Assembly (NCBI RefSeq): GCF_006716425.1
Contig: NZ_VFOZ01000001.1
Location: 4,712,001-4,776,000 of the forward strand
Length of the DNA: 64,000 bases
Origin: Actinoallomurus bryophytorum
GTDB lineage: Bacteria > Actinomycetota > Actinomycetes > Streptosporangiales > Streptosporangiaceae
Direction: 5' to 3'
Position 1 is the stretch's first letter; each line of letters starts with the position of its first letter. A program made the translations under genes and the position numbers. Shown piece by piece: positions 7,387 through 16,499 of the stretch. The notes under the pieces are model-generated. The model was not told the DNA's origin. It ran no database searches and saw only the letters and a program-made list of their open reading frames with translations.

Positions 7387-8520
7387 TCAGCGCGGCAAGG
7401 GCCCGTTCACCCAGACGGCGCCGTCGGAGGTGTTCCGGTCGGCGGGGAACACCTCGCCTACCGCCCAGGTGGAGCCGCTGTGCGGCACGGTGGTCACGTC
7501 GTTCACCCGGAGCACCTTTCCGTCCGGGCGCTGAGGCCGTACCTCGGTCCACTGCCCGTCCGCGTAGTGCAGCAGCTCCGGAGCGTCGTACGGCTCGTCC
7601 ACCGAGGGCGTGACCCAGACCCCGCCGTGGCCGTCGGAGGTCACGTCGCCCAGGATGCCCTGGCCGGTGGAGGGCGGATCGAGCCGCTGCCAGGAGTGCC
7701 CGTCGAAGTGCAGCGCGAGGGGCGTGTAGCTCCAGTCGTCACCGCTCGTCCGGTATTCGTCACCGACGATCCACACGTCCTGTGGCGACGTCGCGTGGAT
7801 CGCGTGGAACTCCGCGAAGTGGGTCTCTTCCTGTGGCAGACCTGGAACGTCCACCCGCGTCCACGTCCGGCCGTCCCATCGGGAGAGTACGTTGTCGCGG
7901 CCGACGTCATCGGTGCCGATGGCCCAGATGTCGTCGGGCGCCACGGCACTCGCCCGTGCCAACTGCCCGTCCGGCGTCTCGACCTGCTTCCAGGAGCGGC
8001 CGTCGTAGTGCCAGGTGCCGATTCCTGGGCCGATGTGGGAAGAGCCGAAGACCCACACGTCACGCGCGCTCAGCACCGCCGCGTCGGACAGGATGTCGCT
8101 GCCGGGCCATCGCTGGGCGACGCTCCACCGCTGACCGTTCCAGCGGAGCGCGTACGCGTCGCCTGCCTCGTCGCCCCCCGCGAACGCCCAGACGTTACCC
8201 GGCCCGGTGGCGTCGGCGGCCGTGATCCCGCGTTGGAGGCCGGCCGGCAGGGTGGCTCCGGTCCACGACCGTCCGTTCCAGCGGCGCGCCACCGGGGACC
8301 ACTGGCCGTCGGTCGTCAGCGACCCGCCGAACGCCCAGGCGTCCGCCGGTCCGGTCGCGACCGTCGCTCTCAGTGCCTCATAACCGGTCGGCCGGTTGCC
8401 CGCGTAGGCGATGCGCCAGGTCCCGGTGTCGGCCGCGACCGCTGGAACCACTCCGGTGGTGAGGCCGAGAGCGGCGATCGTTCCCACGACCGCCGCTCGC
8501 AAGCTGTTTCCGCCAAGCAT
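7387..8520 (-). CDS. Secreted W-G repeat (propeller-like) protein
   Basis: This is a 377-residue exported protein. A signal peptide (MLGGNSLRAAVVGTIAALGL, then TTGVVPAVAA) is followed by six or seven repeats of a two-part unit: an aspartate-hydrophobic-Trp strand (DAWAFGG, NVWAFAGG, DVWVFGSS, DIWAIGTD, DVWIVGDE, GVWVTP) alternating with a Trp-rich strand (RRWNGRSWT, LRWNGQRWS, WHYDGRSWKQ, SRWDGRTWTRV, LHFDGHSWQRL, LHYADGQWTEV). The regular 45-55 residue spacing suggests a beta-propeller. Such DVWAVG-type proteins are common in sporulating actinomycetes but have no assigned role that I know of. No membrane anchor or sortase motif is visible. Confidence 0.85.
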   Translation of the reverse strand: MLGGNSLRAAVVGTIAALGLTTGVVPAVAADTGTWRIAYAGNRPTGYEALRATVATGPADAWAFGGSLTTDGQWSPVARRWNGRSWTGATLPAGLQRGITAADATGPGNVWAFAGGDEAGDAYALRWNGQRWSVAQRWPGSDILSDAAVLSARDVWVFGSSHIGPGIGTWHYDGRSWKQVETPDGQLARASAVAPDDIWAIGTDDVGRDNVLSRWDGRTWTRVDVPGLPQEETHFAEFHAIHATSPQDVWIVGDEYRTSGDDWSYTPLALHFDGHSWQRLDPPSTGQGILGDVTSDGHGGVWVTPSVDEPYDAPELLHYADGQWTEVRPQRPDGKVLRVNDVTTVPHSGSTWAVGEVFPADRNTSDGAVWVNGPLPR

Positions 8521-8617
8521 GACTGTCCCCGTCCTTGTTCCCCTGCCCGGAAGAGTGGAGCGGGGGAGGCGGTCGCCCGGGTTAACGAAACCGCCATATA
8601 TGTGACGCGCACGGGGC

Positions 8618-8637
8618 CCCGGCGGATGACCGCCGGG
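8618..8637. terminator. Short hairpin at the 3' end of the carotenoid oxygenase gene
   Basis: CCCGGCGG at 8618-8625 pairs with CCGCCGGG at 8630-8637 around a 4-base loop, 5 bases beyond the minus-strand stop at 8643. It has a strong stem but no clear T-run. Confidence 0.5.
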
Positions 8638-8642
8638 CGAGA

Positions 8643-9986
8643 TTAGAGGTCGGCGAGCCAGCTGCCGTGGAAGCCGTAGGGGACGCGGCCGGGAAGATGG
8701 ACCGTGGCGACCGGCGGGGCGCTCAGGTCCGCGGAGTCGAGGATGACCAGGTCGCTGCGGTCGGTGGCGGCGTCGTAGACGTACGTCACCAGCCAGCCGG
8801 CGCCGCCCGGTGAGTCGTCGGCGGGGGCGAAGGCCGCCTCGGCGGGGAACCTGCCGGGGCCGAAGTCGTGCTCGACCACCGCGCCCGTGCGCAGGTCGTA
8901 GCGGAGCAGCGCGCCCGACTCACGGTCGTCGCCCGTACCGACGGCCGTGGCGTGCCCGTAATGGGCGTCCAGGCCCACGAGACGGTCGTCGACACGCGGG
9001 AACTCGGCGGCGCGGTCGTCGACCTGCTCCTCCGACACCGTCCCGGTGGTCAGGTCGATGGTCCAGCGCCACAGCGTCGGGCGCTGGTTGACGGCGTTCT
9101 GGTCACGTCGCCACAGCTCCGGATAGCGCATGACGTACACCACGATCCGGTCGCCGTCGTCGTGCGCGTTGAGCGGGTGGAACACATAGCACGGGTCGAT
9201 GTCGAACCACCGGACCGTCCCGTACGGGTCGTCGCGCCGCAGGACGCCGAGGCGGGCGCCGTACCCGTCGTCCCAGCGGTACGGCATGGTGCCGGCGAAG
9301 GCCAGCTCCATGTCGAAGACGACCGGCAGGTCCATGAAGACGACATGCCCGGCGGTGAGGTTGAAGTCGTGCAGCATCGTCGGGCCGGGCACCTCGACGG
9401 GCCGGCTGACGACCAGGTCACCGTTCGCGTCGGCCCGGTGGTAGGTCAGGTAAGGCGCCTCGATGCCGTACCCGAAGAAGTGCATCTCCCCGGTGAGCGG
9501 ACAGGTCTTCGGGTGCGCCGTCATCGCGGTCGTCAGCTTGCCGCCGAAGTCGTACGGGCCGGCCGTGTCCAGGTCGCAGGCTCCGGAAGGAAGGGGACCG
9601 GACCCGGACAGGTGCATCTCGTGCGGGAAGGAGGATTCGACCAGGGCGAGCGTACGGCCCGCGTGCCGTACGACGTGGGTGTTGGCGACACCCGCGGCCA
9701 GGTCGAGGTTGCCCTTGTCGTCGCGCAGGGGGACATCGTCGGTGAAGGTCTTGGTGCGGACCCACCGGTTCCGGTACGACGTGGCGCGGCCCCCGTCGAG
9801 ACGTACGCCGTGGATCATGCCGTCGCCGAAGAACCAGTGGCCGGAGGCGGCGTCGTGCGGGTTGGGGCCGTTGCGCAGGTACCAGCCGTTCAGGGTGTCC
9901 GGGACACGGCCGGTGACGGGCAGGTCGTACGCGGTGAGTTCCTCGGTGACGGGGGCGTAGTTCCCGGCCAGGTGTGCGGGTGGCAT
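8643..9986 (-). CDS. Carotenoid cleavage oxygenase
   Basis: This 447-residue protein of the RPE65/carotenoid-cleavage family uses a four-His non-haem iron to split a double bond in carotenoids or related compounds. The conserved start LNGWYLRNGPNPH is present, and the four iron ligands can be placed at His158 (TAHPK), His206 (MLHDFN), His270 (YVFHPLNAH) and His440 (YGFHGSW). GGxxTxAMTAHPK and FMDLPVVFD are family signatures. No signal peptide is present, so the enzyme is cytoplasmic. It is preceded on the same strand, after 36 bases, by a membrane-protein gene, and that pair faces a PadR regulator. No carotenoid biosynthesis genes are in the window, so the substrate (apocarotenoid, lignostilbene-like or other) is open. 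Confidence 0.93.
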   Translation of the reverse strand: MPPAHLAGNYAPVTEELTAYDLPVTGRVPDTLNGWYLRNGPNPHDAASGHWFFGDGMIHGVRLDGGRATSYRNRWVRTKTFTDDVPLRDDKGNLDLAAGVANTHVVRHAGRTLALVESSFPHEMHLSGSGPLPSGACDLDTAGPYDFGGKLTTAMTAHPKTCPLTGEMHFFGYGIEAPYLTYHRADANGDLVVSRPVEVPGPTMLHDFNLTAGHVVFMDLPVVFDMELAFAGTMPYRWDDGYGARLGVLRRDDPYGTVRWFDIDPCYVFHPLNAHDDGDRIVVYVMRYPELWRRDQNAVNQRPTLWRWTIDLTTGTVSEEQVDDRAAEFPRVDDRLVGLDAHYGHATAVGTGDDRESGALLRYDLRTGAVVEHDFGPGRFPAEAAFAPADDSPGGAGWLVTYVYDAATDRSDLVILDSADLSAPPVATVHLPGRVPYGFHGSWLADL

Positions 9987-10022
9987 CGAATGCTCCTTGT
10001 GACTCGATCGACTGCGGGCAGG

Positions 10023-10580
10023 TCAGCTGAACAGGGCCTTGACCTTGGCCTCGACGTGGGCGACGTACAGCTTGGTGAAAACGATCGGGATGGCGAGACC
10101 GGCGACCTGGACGGTCACGATCGCGGCCACGTTCCCGCCCGCGTGGGCGATGAGCGTCGCGGCGACGGCGGACACGACGAACGACGCGGTCCAGACGGAC
10201 GTGATGATCATGTTGATCTTGAGGAACTCGGGCAGGTCCCAGAACTCACGCGGCGTCGTCTGCTTGGCGATGCCGAGGGTGAACGGCCTGCGGATCGCCA
10301 GGGAGATCCCGGCGATGAGGGCCAGCGTCCCGTTGGCGAGCGCGGCGGAGTAGGGGTGCAGGCCCGAGTCCGGGTCGGCGAAGGCGATGACCGTGAGCGC
10401 CGCGAAGAAGACCGAGGAACCGATCTCGATGGTGATCGCGTCGGCGCCCCGGCCGGCCCGGGTCTGCACGACGATCGAGGCGATCGCGACGACGAGGGCG
10501 GCGAGCGCTCCCCACTGCCAGCTGCCCGACGGCACGACGGCGTAGACGATCCAGGGAAGGAAGCTGCGGACGTACATCAT
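10023..10580 (-). CDS. Integral membrane partner protein of the oxygenase operon
   Basis: The protein has about 185 residues from the paired ATG codons at 10575-10580, preceded by AAGGAGC. It has about five or six hydrophobic segments: FLPWIVYAVVPSG, ALAALVVAIASIVV, SVFFAALTVIAFA, GTLALIAGISLAI, MIITSVWTASFVVSAVAATL and VQVAGLAIPIVFTKLYVAH. The loop REFWDLPEFLKIN resembles a motif seen in small actinobacterial membrane proteins of about this size, but I cannot name the family. The gene precedes the carotenoid oxygenase by 36 bases. A role in moving or positioning a hydrophobic substrate is only inferred. Confidence 0.8.
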   Translation of the reverse strand: MMYVRSFLPWIVYAVVPSGSWQWGALAALVVAIASIVVQTRAGRGADAITIEIGSSVFFAALTVIAFADPDSGLHPYSAALANGTLALIAGISLAIRRPFTLGIAKQTTPREFWDLPEFLKINMIITSVWTASFVVSAVAATLIAHAGGNVAAIVTVQVAGLAIPIVFTKLYVAHVEAKVKALFS

Positions 10581-10608
10581 CGGAGGGCTCCTTGTGACAT
10601 TCCTATTC

Positions 10609-10647
10609 TGACATGTCGAGAGTAGAAGCTCCACTTTCGACATGTCA
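10609..10647. promoter_or_regulatory. Perfect inverted repeat, probable PadR operator
   Basis: TGACATGTCGA at 10609-10619 is inverted exactly as TCGACATGTCA at 10637-10647. Each arm itself contains the palindrome GACATGTC, giving two sites 28 bases apart centre to centre. It sits between the divergent membrane-protein/oxygenase operon and the PadR gene, so autoregulation and control of the operon are likely. Confidence 0.75.
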
Positions 10648-10671
10648 ACACTGGAAGGTAGAATCGCTCTC

Positions 10672-11184
10672 ATGAGTCTTCGCCATGCCCTGCTCGGACT
10701 GCTGGTCGATCGGTCGGCCAGCGGCTATGACCTGCTCAAACTCTTCAACACCTCACTGGCCAACGTGTGGCCCGCCACACAGAGCCAGCTCTACACCGAG
10801 CTCAACAAGCTCGCCGAGGCCGGTCTGATCGCCGTCGCGGCAGAGGGTCCGCGAGGCCGCAAGCAGTACGCGCTCACCGACGAGGGGCTCGCCGAACTGC
10901 GCCACTGGCTGACCGAGACCGAGCCGCAGCACCAAGGCCGCAGCGAGGTGCTGCTCCGGGTGTTCTTCCTCGGAGTGGTGAGCCACGAACGGGCGCGCGA
11001 GTACCTCGCCGACCTGAGCACCCTGTTCGCCGAGGAGAGCGCCGACCTGCGAGAGCTGGAGCGGTCGATCGACTGGGAGGACGGCGACCTGGCGGTGTAC
11101 GGCCGGATCGCGCTGGAGTACGGGCTGCGCTTCAACGCCATGCGACAGGAGTGGGCCGATTGGGCGATCCAACAGATCAAGTGA
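10672..11184 (+). CDS. PadR-family transcriptional regulator
   Basis: The 170-residue protein has the full PadR architecture. The N-terminal winged helix reads SLRHALLGLLVDRSASGYDL, then FNTSLANVWPATQSQLYTEL, NKLAEAGLIAVA and GPRGRKQYALTDEGLAEL. A C-terminal helical Vir-like dimerisation domain (VLLRVFFLGVVSHERAREYL, and on to AMRQEWADWAIQQI) follows. PadR proteins usually repress detoxification or efflux genes until a small aromatic or drug-like ligand binds. The start at 10672 begins the conserved fold; no strong ribosome site is visible. Confidence 0.93.
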   Translation: MSLRHALLGLLVDRSASGYDLLKLFNTSLANVWPATQSQLYTELNKLAEAGLIAVAAEGPRGRKQYALTDEGLAELRHWLTETEPQHQGRSEVLLRVFFLGVVSHERAREYLADLSTLFAEESADLRELERSIDWEDGDLAVYGRIALEYGLRFNAMRQEWADWAIQQIK

Positions 11185-11260
11185 TGCGTTATGTACGTCG
11201 ATCTCCGGCAATGTCCGTACGGTGGCACCCCGTACGCAGCCCGGCCGACGGAGGAGATGC

Positions 11261-11746
11261 ATGGCGACGCACGTCTGCTCACTGAAGTTCGACGCGGCCA
11301 AGGACGGCGGCCCACTGTCCGTCACCCCCGGTGAGGATTACCACCTCGTGCCGTTCCCGTACGCGGCGGCGGAGTCCTACGACGCCGACGACATGCACGC
11401 CGAGACCTGGGACGGCACGGCGCACCCCTTCCCGGCCGATCCGGCAAGTGCCCTGATCCGGCCCGCGCACGAGTCGTGGGGCCGGCTGTACGCGATGATC
11501 CAGTGGGAGGTCGCCTCGGGCGACGAGGCGACCGAGCTGCGCGACCAGTTCGCCCGCGACCCGCTGGGCACGCTCGACACGACCTGCACCGAACACCGCC
11601 GCGCGTCCCCGGGCATGCAGTGCTTCGCGAAGGCTTGGGCGATCTTCGTCTCCCCGGACGTCCCGCTCGGGCTCCGGGTCGCCCACAACGCCTCCGGCTC
11701 GCTGAACGTCGTCCTGGCCGAGTTCAAACTGGAGTACGACGCCTAG
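11261..11746 (+). CDS. Unrecognised 161-residue cytoplasmic protein
   Basis: ATG at 11261 follows a good GGAGGAG site. The product starts MATHVCSLKFDAAKDGGPLS and is acidic, soluble and without repeats or membrane segments. Its segments include WGRLYAMIQWEVASGDEATE, DTTCTEHRRASPGMQCFAKA and GSLNVVLAEFKLEYD. Three cysteines are present. I do not recognise the family. It ends 12 bases before the dehydrogenase gene and is probably co-transcribed with it, though nothing in the sequence links their functions. Confidence 0.7.
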   Translation: MATHVCSLKFDAAKDGGPLSVTPGEDYHLVPFPYAAAESYDADDMHAETWDGTAHPFPADPASALIRPAHESWGRLYAMIQWEVASGDEATELRDQFARDPLGTLDTTCTEHRRASPGMQCFAKAWAIFVSPDVPLGLRVAHNASGSLNVVLAEFKLEYDA

Positions 11747-11758
11747 GAGAGTGAGCCA

Positions 11759-12778
11759 GTGCGTGCCTGTGTCGTCCATGGAGCCGGTGACCTGCGCGTG
11801 GACGAGGTCGCCTCGTCCGTACCCGGTCCCGGGCAGGTCGCGGTCGACGTCGCCTTCGGCGGGATCTGCGGGACCGACCTGCACTACTACCACGACGGCA
11901 GGGTGGGCGACTTCCGCGTGGTCGAGCCCATGATCCTCGGCCACGAGGTGGCCGGCCGCGTCGCGATGGACGGCGACGGCACGCACGCGCCGCCGCCGGG
12001 CACCCCGGTGGCGATCCATCCGGCCACCCCCTGTGACGAGTGCCGCGAGTGCCGGGCCGGGCGGCGCAACGTCTGCGCCGCCACGCGTTATCTCGGCAGC
12101 GCCGCCCGTGTCCCGCACGTCCAGGGCGGCTTCGCCCAGCGGATCGTGGTCCCCGCCGGGCAGGTACGCCCCCTGCCACCGGGACTCCCGCTACGCCTCG
12201 CCGCACTCACCGAGCCGCTTTCGGTGGCTCTGCACGCCGTACACCGGGCCGGGGAGGTGCGCGGCCGCCGGGTCCTGGTGACCGGGGCCGGTCCCATCGG
12301 CTGCCTGGTCGTCGCGGCGCTGCGGCACGCCGGTGCCGCCGAGGTCATCGCGGTCGACCTCGTCGACGAGGCGCTCGCGCTGGCGGCACGCGTCGGCGCC
12401 ACGTCGACCGTACGCGCCGGCGACCGGGCCGCCTGGCCCGATGAGGTGGACGTCGCGATCGAGGCGTCCGGCGCGCCGTCGGCGTTCGCCGACTGCGTGG
12501 GCACCGTACGCCGCGCGGGCACCGTGGTCATGCTCGGCATGCTTCCGCCGGGGGAGGTCGGGCTCGTGGCGAGCACCGTGATCACCCGCGAGCTCCACCT
12601 CGCGGGCGCGTTCCGCTTCGACACCGAGTTCGACGCGGCGCTCGGCCTGCTCGGCGCCGGCCTGGACGTCGAACCGGTGATCACCCACACCGTCCCCCTG
12701 ACCGAGGCGCGGGCCGCGTTCGACCTCGCCGGTGACCGTACGGCCGCCTCCAAAGTCCTCCTCGACCTTGGCGTTTGA
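11759..12778 (+). CDS. Zinc-dependent alcohol dehydrogenase, L-idonate 5-dehydrogenase type
   Basis: This 339-residue medium-chain dehydrogenase starts with GTG at 11759, with AGGAGAG just upstream. It has the catalytic zinc Cys (GGICGTDLHYY), GHEVAGRV with the zinc His, the structural-zinc cysteines CDECRECRAGRRNVC, and the NAD-binding glycines VLVTGAGPIGCLV. The combination GTDLHYYHDGRVG with EPMILGHEV and YLGSAAR...QGGFA is characteristic of L-idonate 5-dehydrogenase, which converts L-idonate and 5-ketogluconate. Actual specificity for an idonate-like polyol is inferred. No sugar kinase or transporter lies next to it. Confidence 0.88.
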   Translation: MRACVVHGAGDLRVDEVASSVPGPGQVAVDVAFGGICGTDLHYYHDGRVGDFRVVEPMILGHEVAGRVAMDGDGTHAPPPGTPVAIHPATPCDECRECRAGRRNVCAATRYLGSAARVPHVQGGFAQRIVVPAGQVRPLPPGLPLRLAALTEPLSVALHAVHRAGEVRGRRVLVTGAGPIGCLVVAALRHAGAAEVIAVDLVDEALALAARVGATSTVRAGDRAAWPDEVDVAIEASGAPSAFADCVGTVRRAGTVVMLGMLPPGEVGLVASTVITRELHLAGAFRFDTEFDAALGLLGAGLDVEPVITHTVPLTEARAAFDLAGDRTAASKVLLDLGV

Positions 12779-12876
12779 CCACGGACGTATGCCATTTTTA
12801 CGGCTGATACGAGAAATGTCGGACCCGTTCGTTACGGTGTCGGCAACACGATCGGCTGGACGTCTGTGGAGGCACG

Positions 12877-15800
12877 GTGCGGCGCTGGGAATTCGTCGGT
12901 GGCAAATCGGAGAAGTTCTGGGAAGCCGGACTGGGCGGCACCGCGGTCACCAGTAGATACGGGCGAATAGGAACGAACGGCCAGACGACGGTCAAAGAGT
13001 TTGATTCCGCCGCCAAGGCCGAGTCCTATCTGCGGCGTGTCATCGCCGAGAAGGAGAAGAAAGGCTACTCCGAGGTCGCCGGAACTCCCGAGAACGCCAT
13101 TACGGAAACGGTCGTCGCGGAGAAAGCGGAAGAGGTACCGAAGCCGTACCAGGCCAGGGACGAGGAGACCTTTGAGCTCCCGGACTCCTGGCGCCGTGTC
13201 CTTCACCCCCGACGCGGCGGGATCCCCCGCCCGACGGCCGAGGCCGACAAGGACGCGGCACGTGAGGTGGCGGGCGCGATCCGCGAGTTCGCCGAGCTCC
13301 TCCGCCGGATACTCGACGACCCCCACAGCGACGCACGTCTCGTCGAGGAGGCCCAGGCGCAACTCGACGGCGACGAGACCCCGCGCGGCGCCGCCCTCAT
13401 CGGCGCGATGGTCATGGTGAAGCGCACCATCGAGGTGTCGCGGTTCGCCGACGCGTGGGTCGAGACGCACGGCCTGGTGTTCGCGGCACGGGCCGTCGCG
13501 GAGGTGGCCGAGTTCACGATCGGATGGAGCCCCGGCCGGAACCACCCGGACACTCTCTACCTCCGGTCCCGGCCGGCGGGGGAGTACCTTGGCTGGCGCT
13601 GGCCTTGGCAGCCGGCCGCCGCGCGGCTGCGCGCCCTGCTGGCCTGCGCCGGGGAACGCGACTACCAGGAGGTCGTCGGCGCACTTGCCGGTCACCGCCG
13701 CGGTACGGCGCAGCGGCTCGTCGTGTCCTATCTCCTGCCGACCGAGAAGGACTGGGTGGACGAGTGCTGCGCCACCCCGCCGGTCGGCCGCGACAGTGCC
13801 ACCGACCGCACTCTTCTCTTCTGCGCGCTCGGCTCCGCCGATCAGGTCGCCGCGCTGGGGTCGCAGGCCAGGCTCGGATGGGACCAGTGGGCGCTGGACG
13901 TCCTCGCCACGACGGCCGAGGGCGTCGGCACGAGCATCGCTCCCATGCTGGTCGGCGCGTTGGACGAAGACTCCGCCCACATCCGCAAGCTGGCGTTGGG
14001 CGTGCTGAGCCAGGTGCCGAGCGACGAGGCCTTCCAGTCCATGCTGGACCGGGTCGACCAGAAGTACGTCCAGCCCGCGCTGCTGGAGGCGATGCGGCGC
14101 TATCCGGTACGCGCGCTCCGCCTGCTCGCCCAGGCCGGCGACGGATCGTCCAAGCACACCGCCTCGGCCCGGCGGCTGCTGACCGGCCACCTGCTCGCCG
14201 AGCCCGAAGTTACCGCCGCCGCGCTTCCCGGCCTCGCCGCGGAGGTACGGGAGACCGTGGAGAGGATGACCGCCGAGCTGGTGCGGATCGAGGCGGCCTC
14301 GCCCGGGTCCCTGCCCCGCCCGCTCGCCGACCCGCCGTGGGCGCGTCAGGCCAGGACCGCCAAGCCGGTGGTCATCACGGGCATGGAGCCGCCGGCCGAG
14401 TCCCGCGTCTCGTGGGCGCCAGGGGAGAAGGAGCAGTGGGCCGTCGCGCCGGCCCACTACTCGCACTGGCGGAGTGAGCACTGGGACGAGGCCGTCCGGC
14501 GCTACCACGACCCCCAAGCCGAGATGCTCCGTGGCCACGAGGAGGTCGGCCTCTTCCTGCACGGTCCGGAAGACCTCGTACGCCCGCTCCTGCCCGGCTG
14601 GAGGCCGCGCTACGACTGGGACGTGGAGAGCTGGATGAAGCCGATCGTCGCGAGATACGAGCTCGCGGTGCTGGACGCCGTGCTCGACGCCGCCGTCACG
14701 AATCGCACGCATCCGGGGACGTTGCTGCTTCCCTACGTCGACGTCCGCGTGGCCCGGCTCATGGCCGACTGGCTGGTCCGGCTCAAGTCGGGTCGCAGGA
14801 CCGCGCTCGCGTGGTTCGGGCGGCACGGCGGCGAGGCGGCGAGGCTGCTGGTCCCGGACGCGGTCGGCGTGACCGGCCGGGCACGCGCGGACGCCGAGGC
14901 AGCGCTGCGGGCCATCGCCTCCGCACACGACGACGCCACGGTCCTGCGGGCCGCGCGAAGCCACGGTGCGGAGGCGGAGGCGGTGGTCGGGACACTCCTG
15001 GCCGCCGACCCGCTGGACACCGTCCCGGCCCGCATGCCCAAGATCGGCGCGTGGGCGGACCCCGCCCTGCTGCCGCAGGTCCTGCTCCGCGACCGCACCC
15101 TCGCGCTGCCGCCGGAGGCCGTCGGTCATCTCCTCACCATGCTGAGCATCTCCCGGCCCGGCGAGGTGTACGCGGGGCTCGCGGTCGTCCGTGAGACCTG
15201 CGACCCCGCGTCGCTCGCGGAGTTCGGCTGGGCGGTGTTCGAGGGCTGGCGGATGGCCGGCATGGCCGCCAAGGACGGCTGGGCGCTCACCGGGCTCGGC
15301 TGGATCGGTGACGACGAGACCGTGCGACGGCTCACGCCGGTCATCCGCGCCTGGCCGGGCGAGGGCGGTCATACGAAGGCGGTCGCGGGTCTCGACGTGC
15401 TCGCCGCGATCGGCACCGAGATCGCGCTGGTGCACCTGAACGGGATCGCCCAGCGGATCAAGTTCAAAGCGCTCCAGGAGCGTGCGCGGGAGCGGATCGA
15501 GAAGGTCGCCGAGGGACTCGGGCTGACCCGTGAGCAGCTCGCGGACCGGCTCGTTCCGGACTTCGGGCTGGACGAGGACGGCAGCGTGGTCCTGGACTAC
15601 GGGCCGCGCCGCTTCACCGTGGGGTTCGACGAGCGGCTCAAGCCGTACGTCGAGGACGAGAGCGGTAAGCGCCGCAAGGACCTGCCGGCACCCGGCGCGC
15701 GCGATGACGCGGAGGCGGCGACGGCGGCGCGCAAGCGGTTCGCCGACCTGAAGAAGGACGTACGTACGGTCGCCGGTGACGTGATCCGGCGGCTGGAGAC

Positions 15801-16461
15801 GGCGATGGTGGAGCGGCGTGACTGGTCGGTCGCCGAGTTCACCGACCTGTTCGTGCGTCATCCTCTGACCTGGCACGTCGCCCGGCGTCTGGTCTGGCTG
15901 AGCGACGGCACGGCGTTCCGCGTCGCCGAGGACCGTACTCTCGCGGGCGTCGAGGACGACGCCCTGAAACCACTCGACGGCGCCCGGGTACGCCTGGCCC
16001 ACCCGCTGGACCTCGCCGGCTCGCTCGACGCCTGGTCGGAGGTGTTCGCCGACTACGAGATCCTTCAGCCGTTCCCGCAGCTCGGCCGGGCCGTGTACGT
16101 ACTGACCGACGAAGAGCGGGCCGATTCGTGCCTCACGCGGTTCGAGGACCTCACCGTGACGACGGGCAAGGTGCTCGGGCTGGAGCGGCACGGCTGGGCG
16201 CGCGAATCCCCCCAGGACGCCGGCATACAGGGGTCGATCTCACGTGCGGCCGGTGAGGGACGCTTCGTCGTGGTCGGCCTGGACCCGGGCATCGCGATGG
16301 GAGCCCTGGACGTGTTCCCCGAGCAGCGACTCGGCTCGATCTGGATCGCGGGCCATCCGGACAGCTGGGGGCGGCGCGACGAGGACCCGGTGCGGTTCGG
16401 GGACCTCGACCCGGTGACGGCCTCCGAGGTCATCGCCGACCTGACCGAGCTGACCAGCTGA
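12877..16461 (+). CDS. WGR-DUF4132 giant protein (YehI/MolR-like), copy A
   Basis: The protein has 1,194 residues from GTG 12877 (GTGGAGG upstream). Residues 1-80 form a WGR domain (RRWEFVGGKSEKFWEAGL, SRYGRIGTNGQTTVKEFDSA), a module known from PARPs and bacterial proteins. After a short charged linker, residues about 98-1194 are a long helical-repeat body, including LRRVIAEK, QPALLEAMRRYPVRALRLLA, GWALTGLGWIGDDETVRRL and VLAAIGTEIALVHLNGIAQR. It ends in the DUF4132 region (KKDVRTVAGDVIRRLETA and on to LTELTS). E. coli YehI (MolR) has the same WGR-DUF4132 build. It is the first gene of a six-gene operon with MoxR, VWA and SWIM proteins. Its biochemical role is unknown; a scaffold or sensor for the AAA+/VWA pair is inferred. 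Confidence 0.9.
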   Translation: MRRWEFVGGKSEKFWEAGLGGTAVTSRYGRIGTNGQTTVKEFDSAAKAESYLRRVIAEKEKKGYSEVAGTPENAITETVVAEKAEEVPKPYQARDEETFELPDSWRRVLHPRRGGIPRPTAEADKDAAREVAGAIREFAELLRRILDDPHSDARLVEEAQAQLDGDETPRGAALIGAMVMVKRTIEVSRFADAWVETHGLVFAARAVAEVAEFTIGWSPGRNHPDTLYLRSRPAGEYLGWRWPWQPAAARLRALLACAGERDYQEVVGALAGHRRGTAQRLVVSYLLPTEKDWVDECCATPPVGRDSATDRTLLFCALGSADQVAALGSQARLGWDQWALDVLATTAEGVGTSIAPMLVGALDEDSAHIRKLALGVLSQVPSDEAFQSMLDRVDQKYVQPALLEAMRRYPVRALRLLAQAGDGSSKHTASARRLLTGHLLAEPEVTAAALPGLAAEVRETVERMTAELVRIEAASPGSLPRPLADPPWARQARTAKPVVITGMEPPAESRVSWAPGEKEQWAVAPAHYSHWRSEHWDEAVRRYHDPQAEMLRGHEEVGLFLHGPEDLVRPLLPGWRPRYDWDVESWMKPIVARYELAVLDAVLDAAVTNRTHPGTLLLPYVDVRVARLMADWLVRLKSGRRTALAWFGRHGGEAARLLVPDAVGVTGRARADAEAALRAIASAHDDATVLRAARSHGAEAEAVVGTLLAADPLDTVPARMPKIGAWADPALLPQVLLRDRTLALPPEAVGHLLTMLSISRPGEVYAGLAVVRETCDPASLAEFGWAVFEGWRMAGMAAKDGWALTGLGWIGDDETVRRLTPVIRAWPGEGGHTKAVAGLDVLAAIGTEIALVHLNGIAQRIKFKALQERARERIEKVAEGLGLTREQLADRLVPDFGLDEDGSVVLDYGPRRFTVGFDERLKPYVEDESGKRRKDLPAPGARDDAEAATAARKRFADLKKDVRTVAGDVIRRLETAMVERRDWSVAEFTDLFVRHPLTWHVARRLVWLSDGTAFRVAEDRTLAGVEDDALKPLDGARVRLAHPLDLAGSLDAWSEVFADYEILQPFPQLGRAVYVLTDEERADSCLTRFEDLTVTTGKVLGLERHGWARESPQDAGIQGSISRAAGEGRFVVVGLDPGIAMGALDVFPEQRLGSIWIAGHPDSWGRRDEDPVRFGDLDPVTASEVIADLTELTS

Positions 16462-16499
16462 GCATCGACCCCCTACGAGCCAGGAGCCGGGTTCCCAGC

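Noticed and set aside
12832-16191. 1,119-residue minus-strand frame antisense to the first DUF4132 gene
   Set aside because: Long antisense frames are common in GC-rich genes. The plus strand has an HTH-free but clearly conserved protein with a paralogue next to it, and no minus-strand start site is seen.
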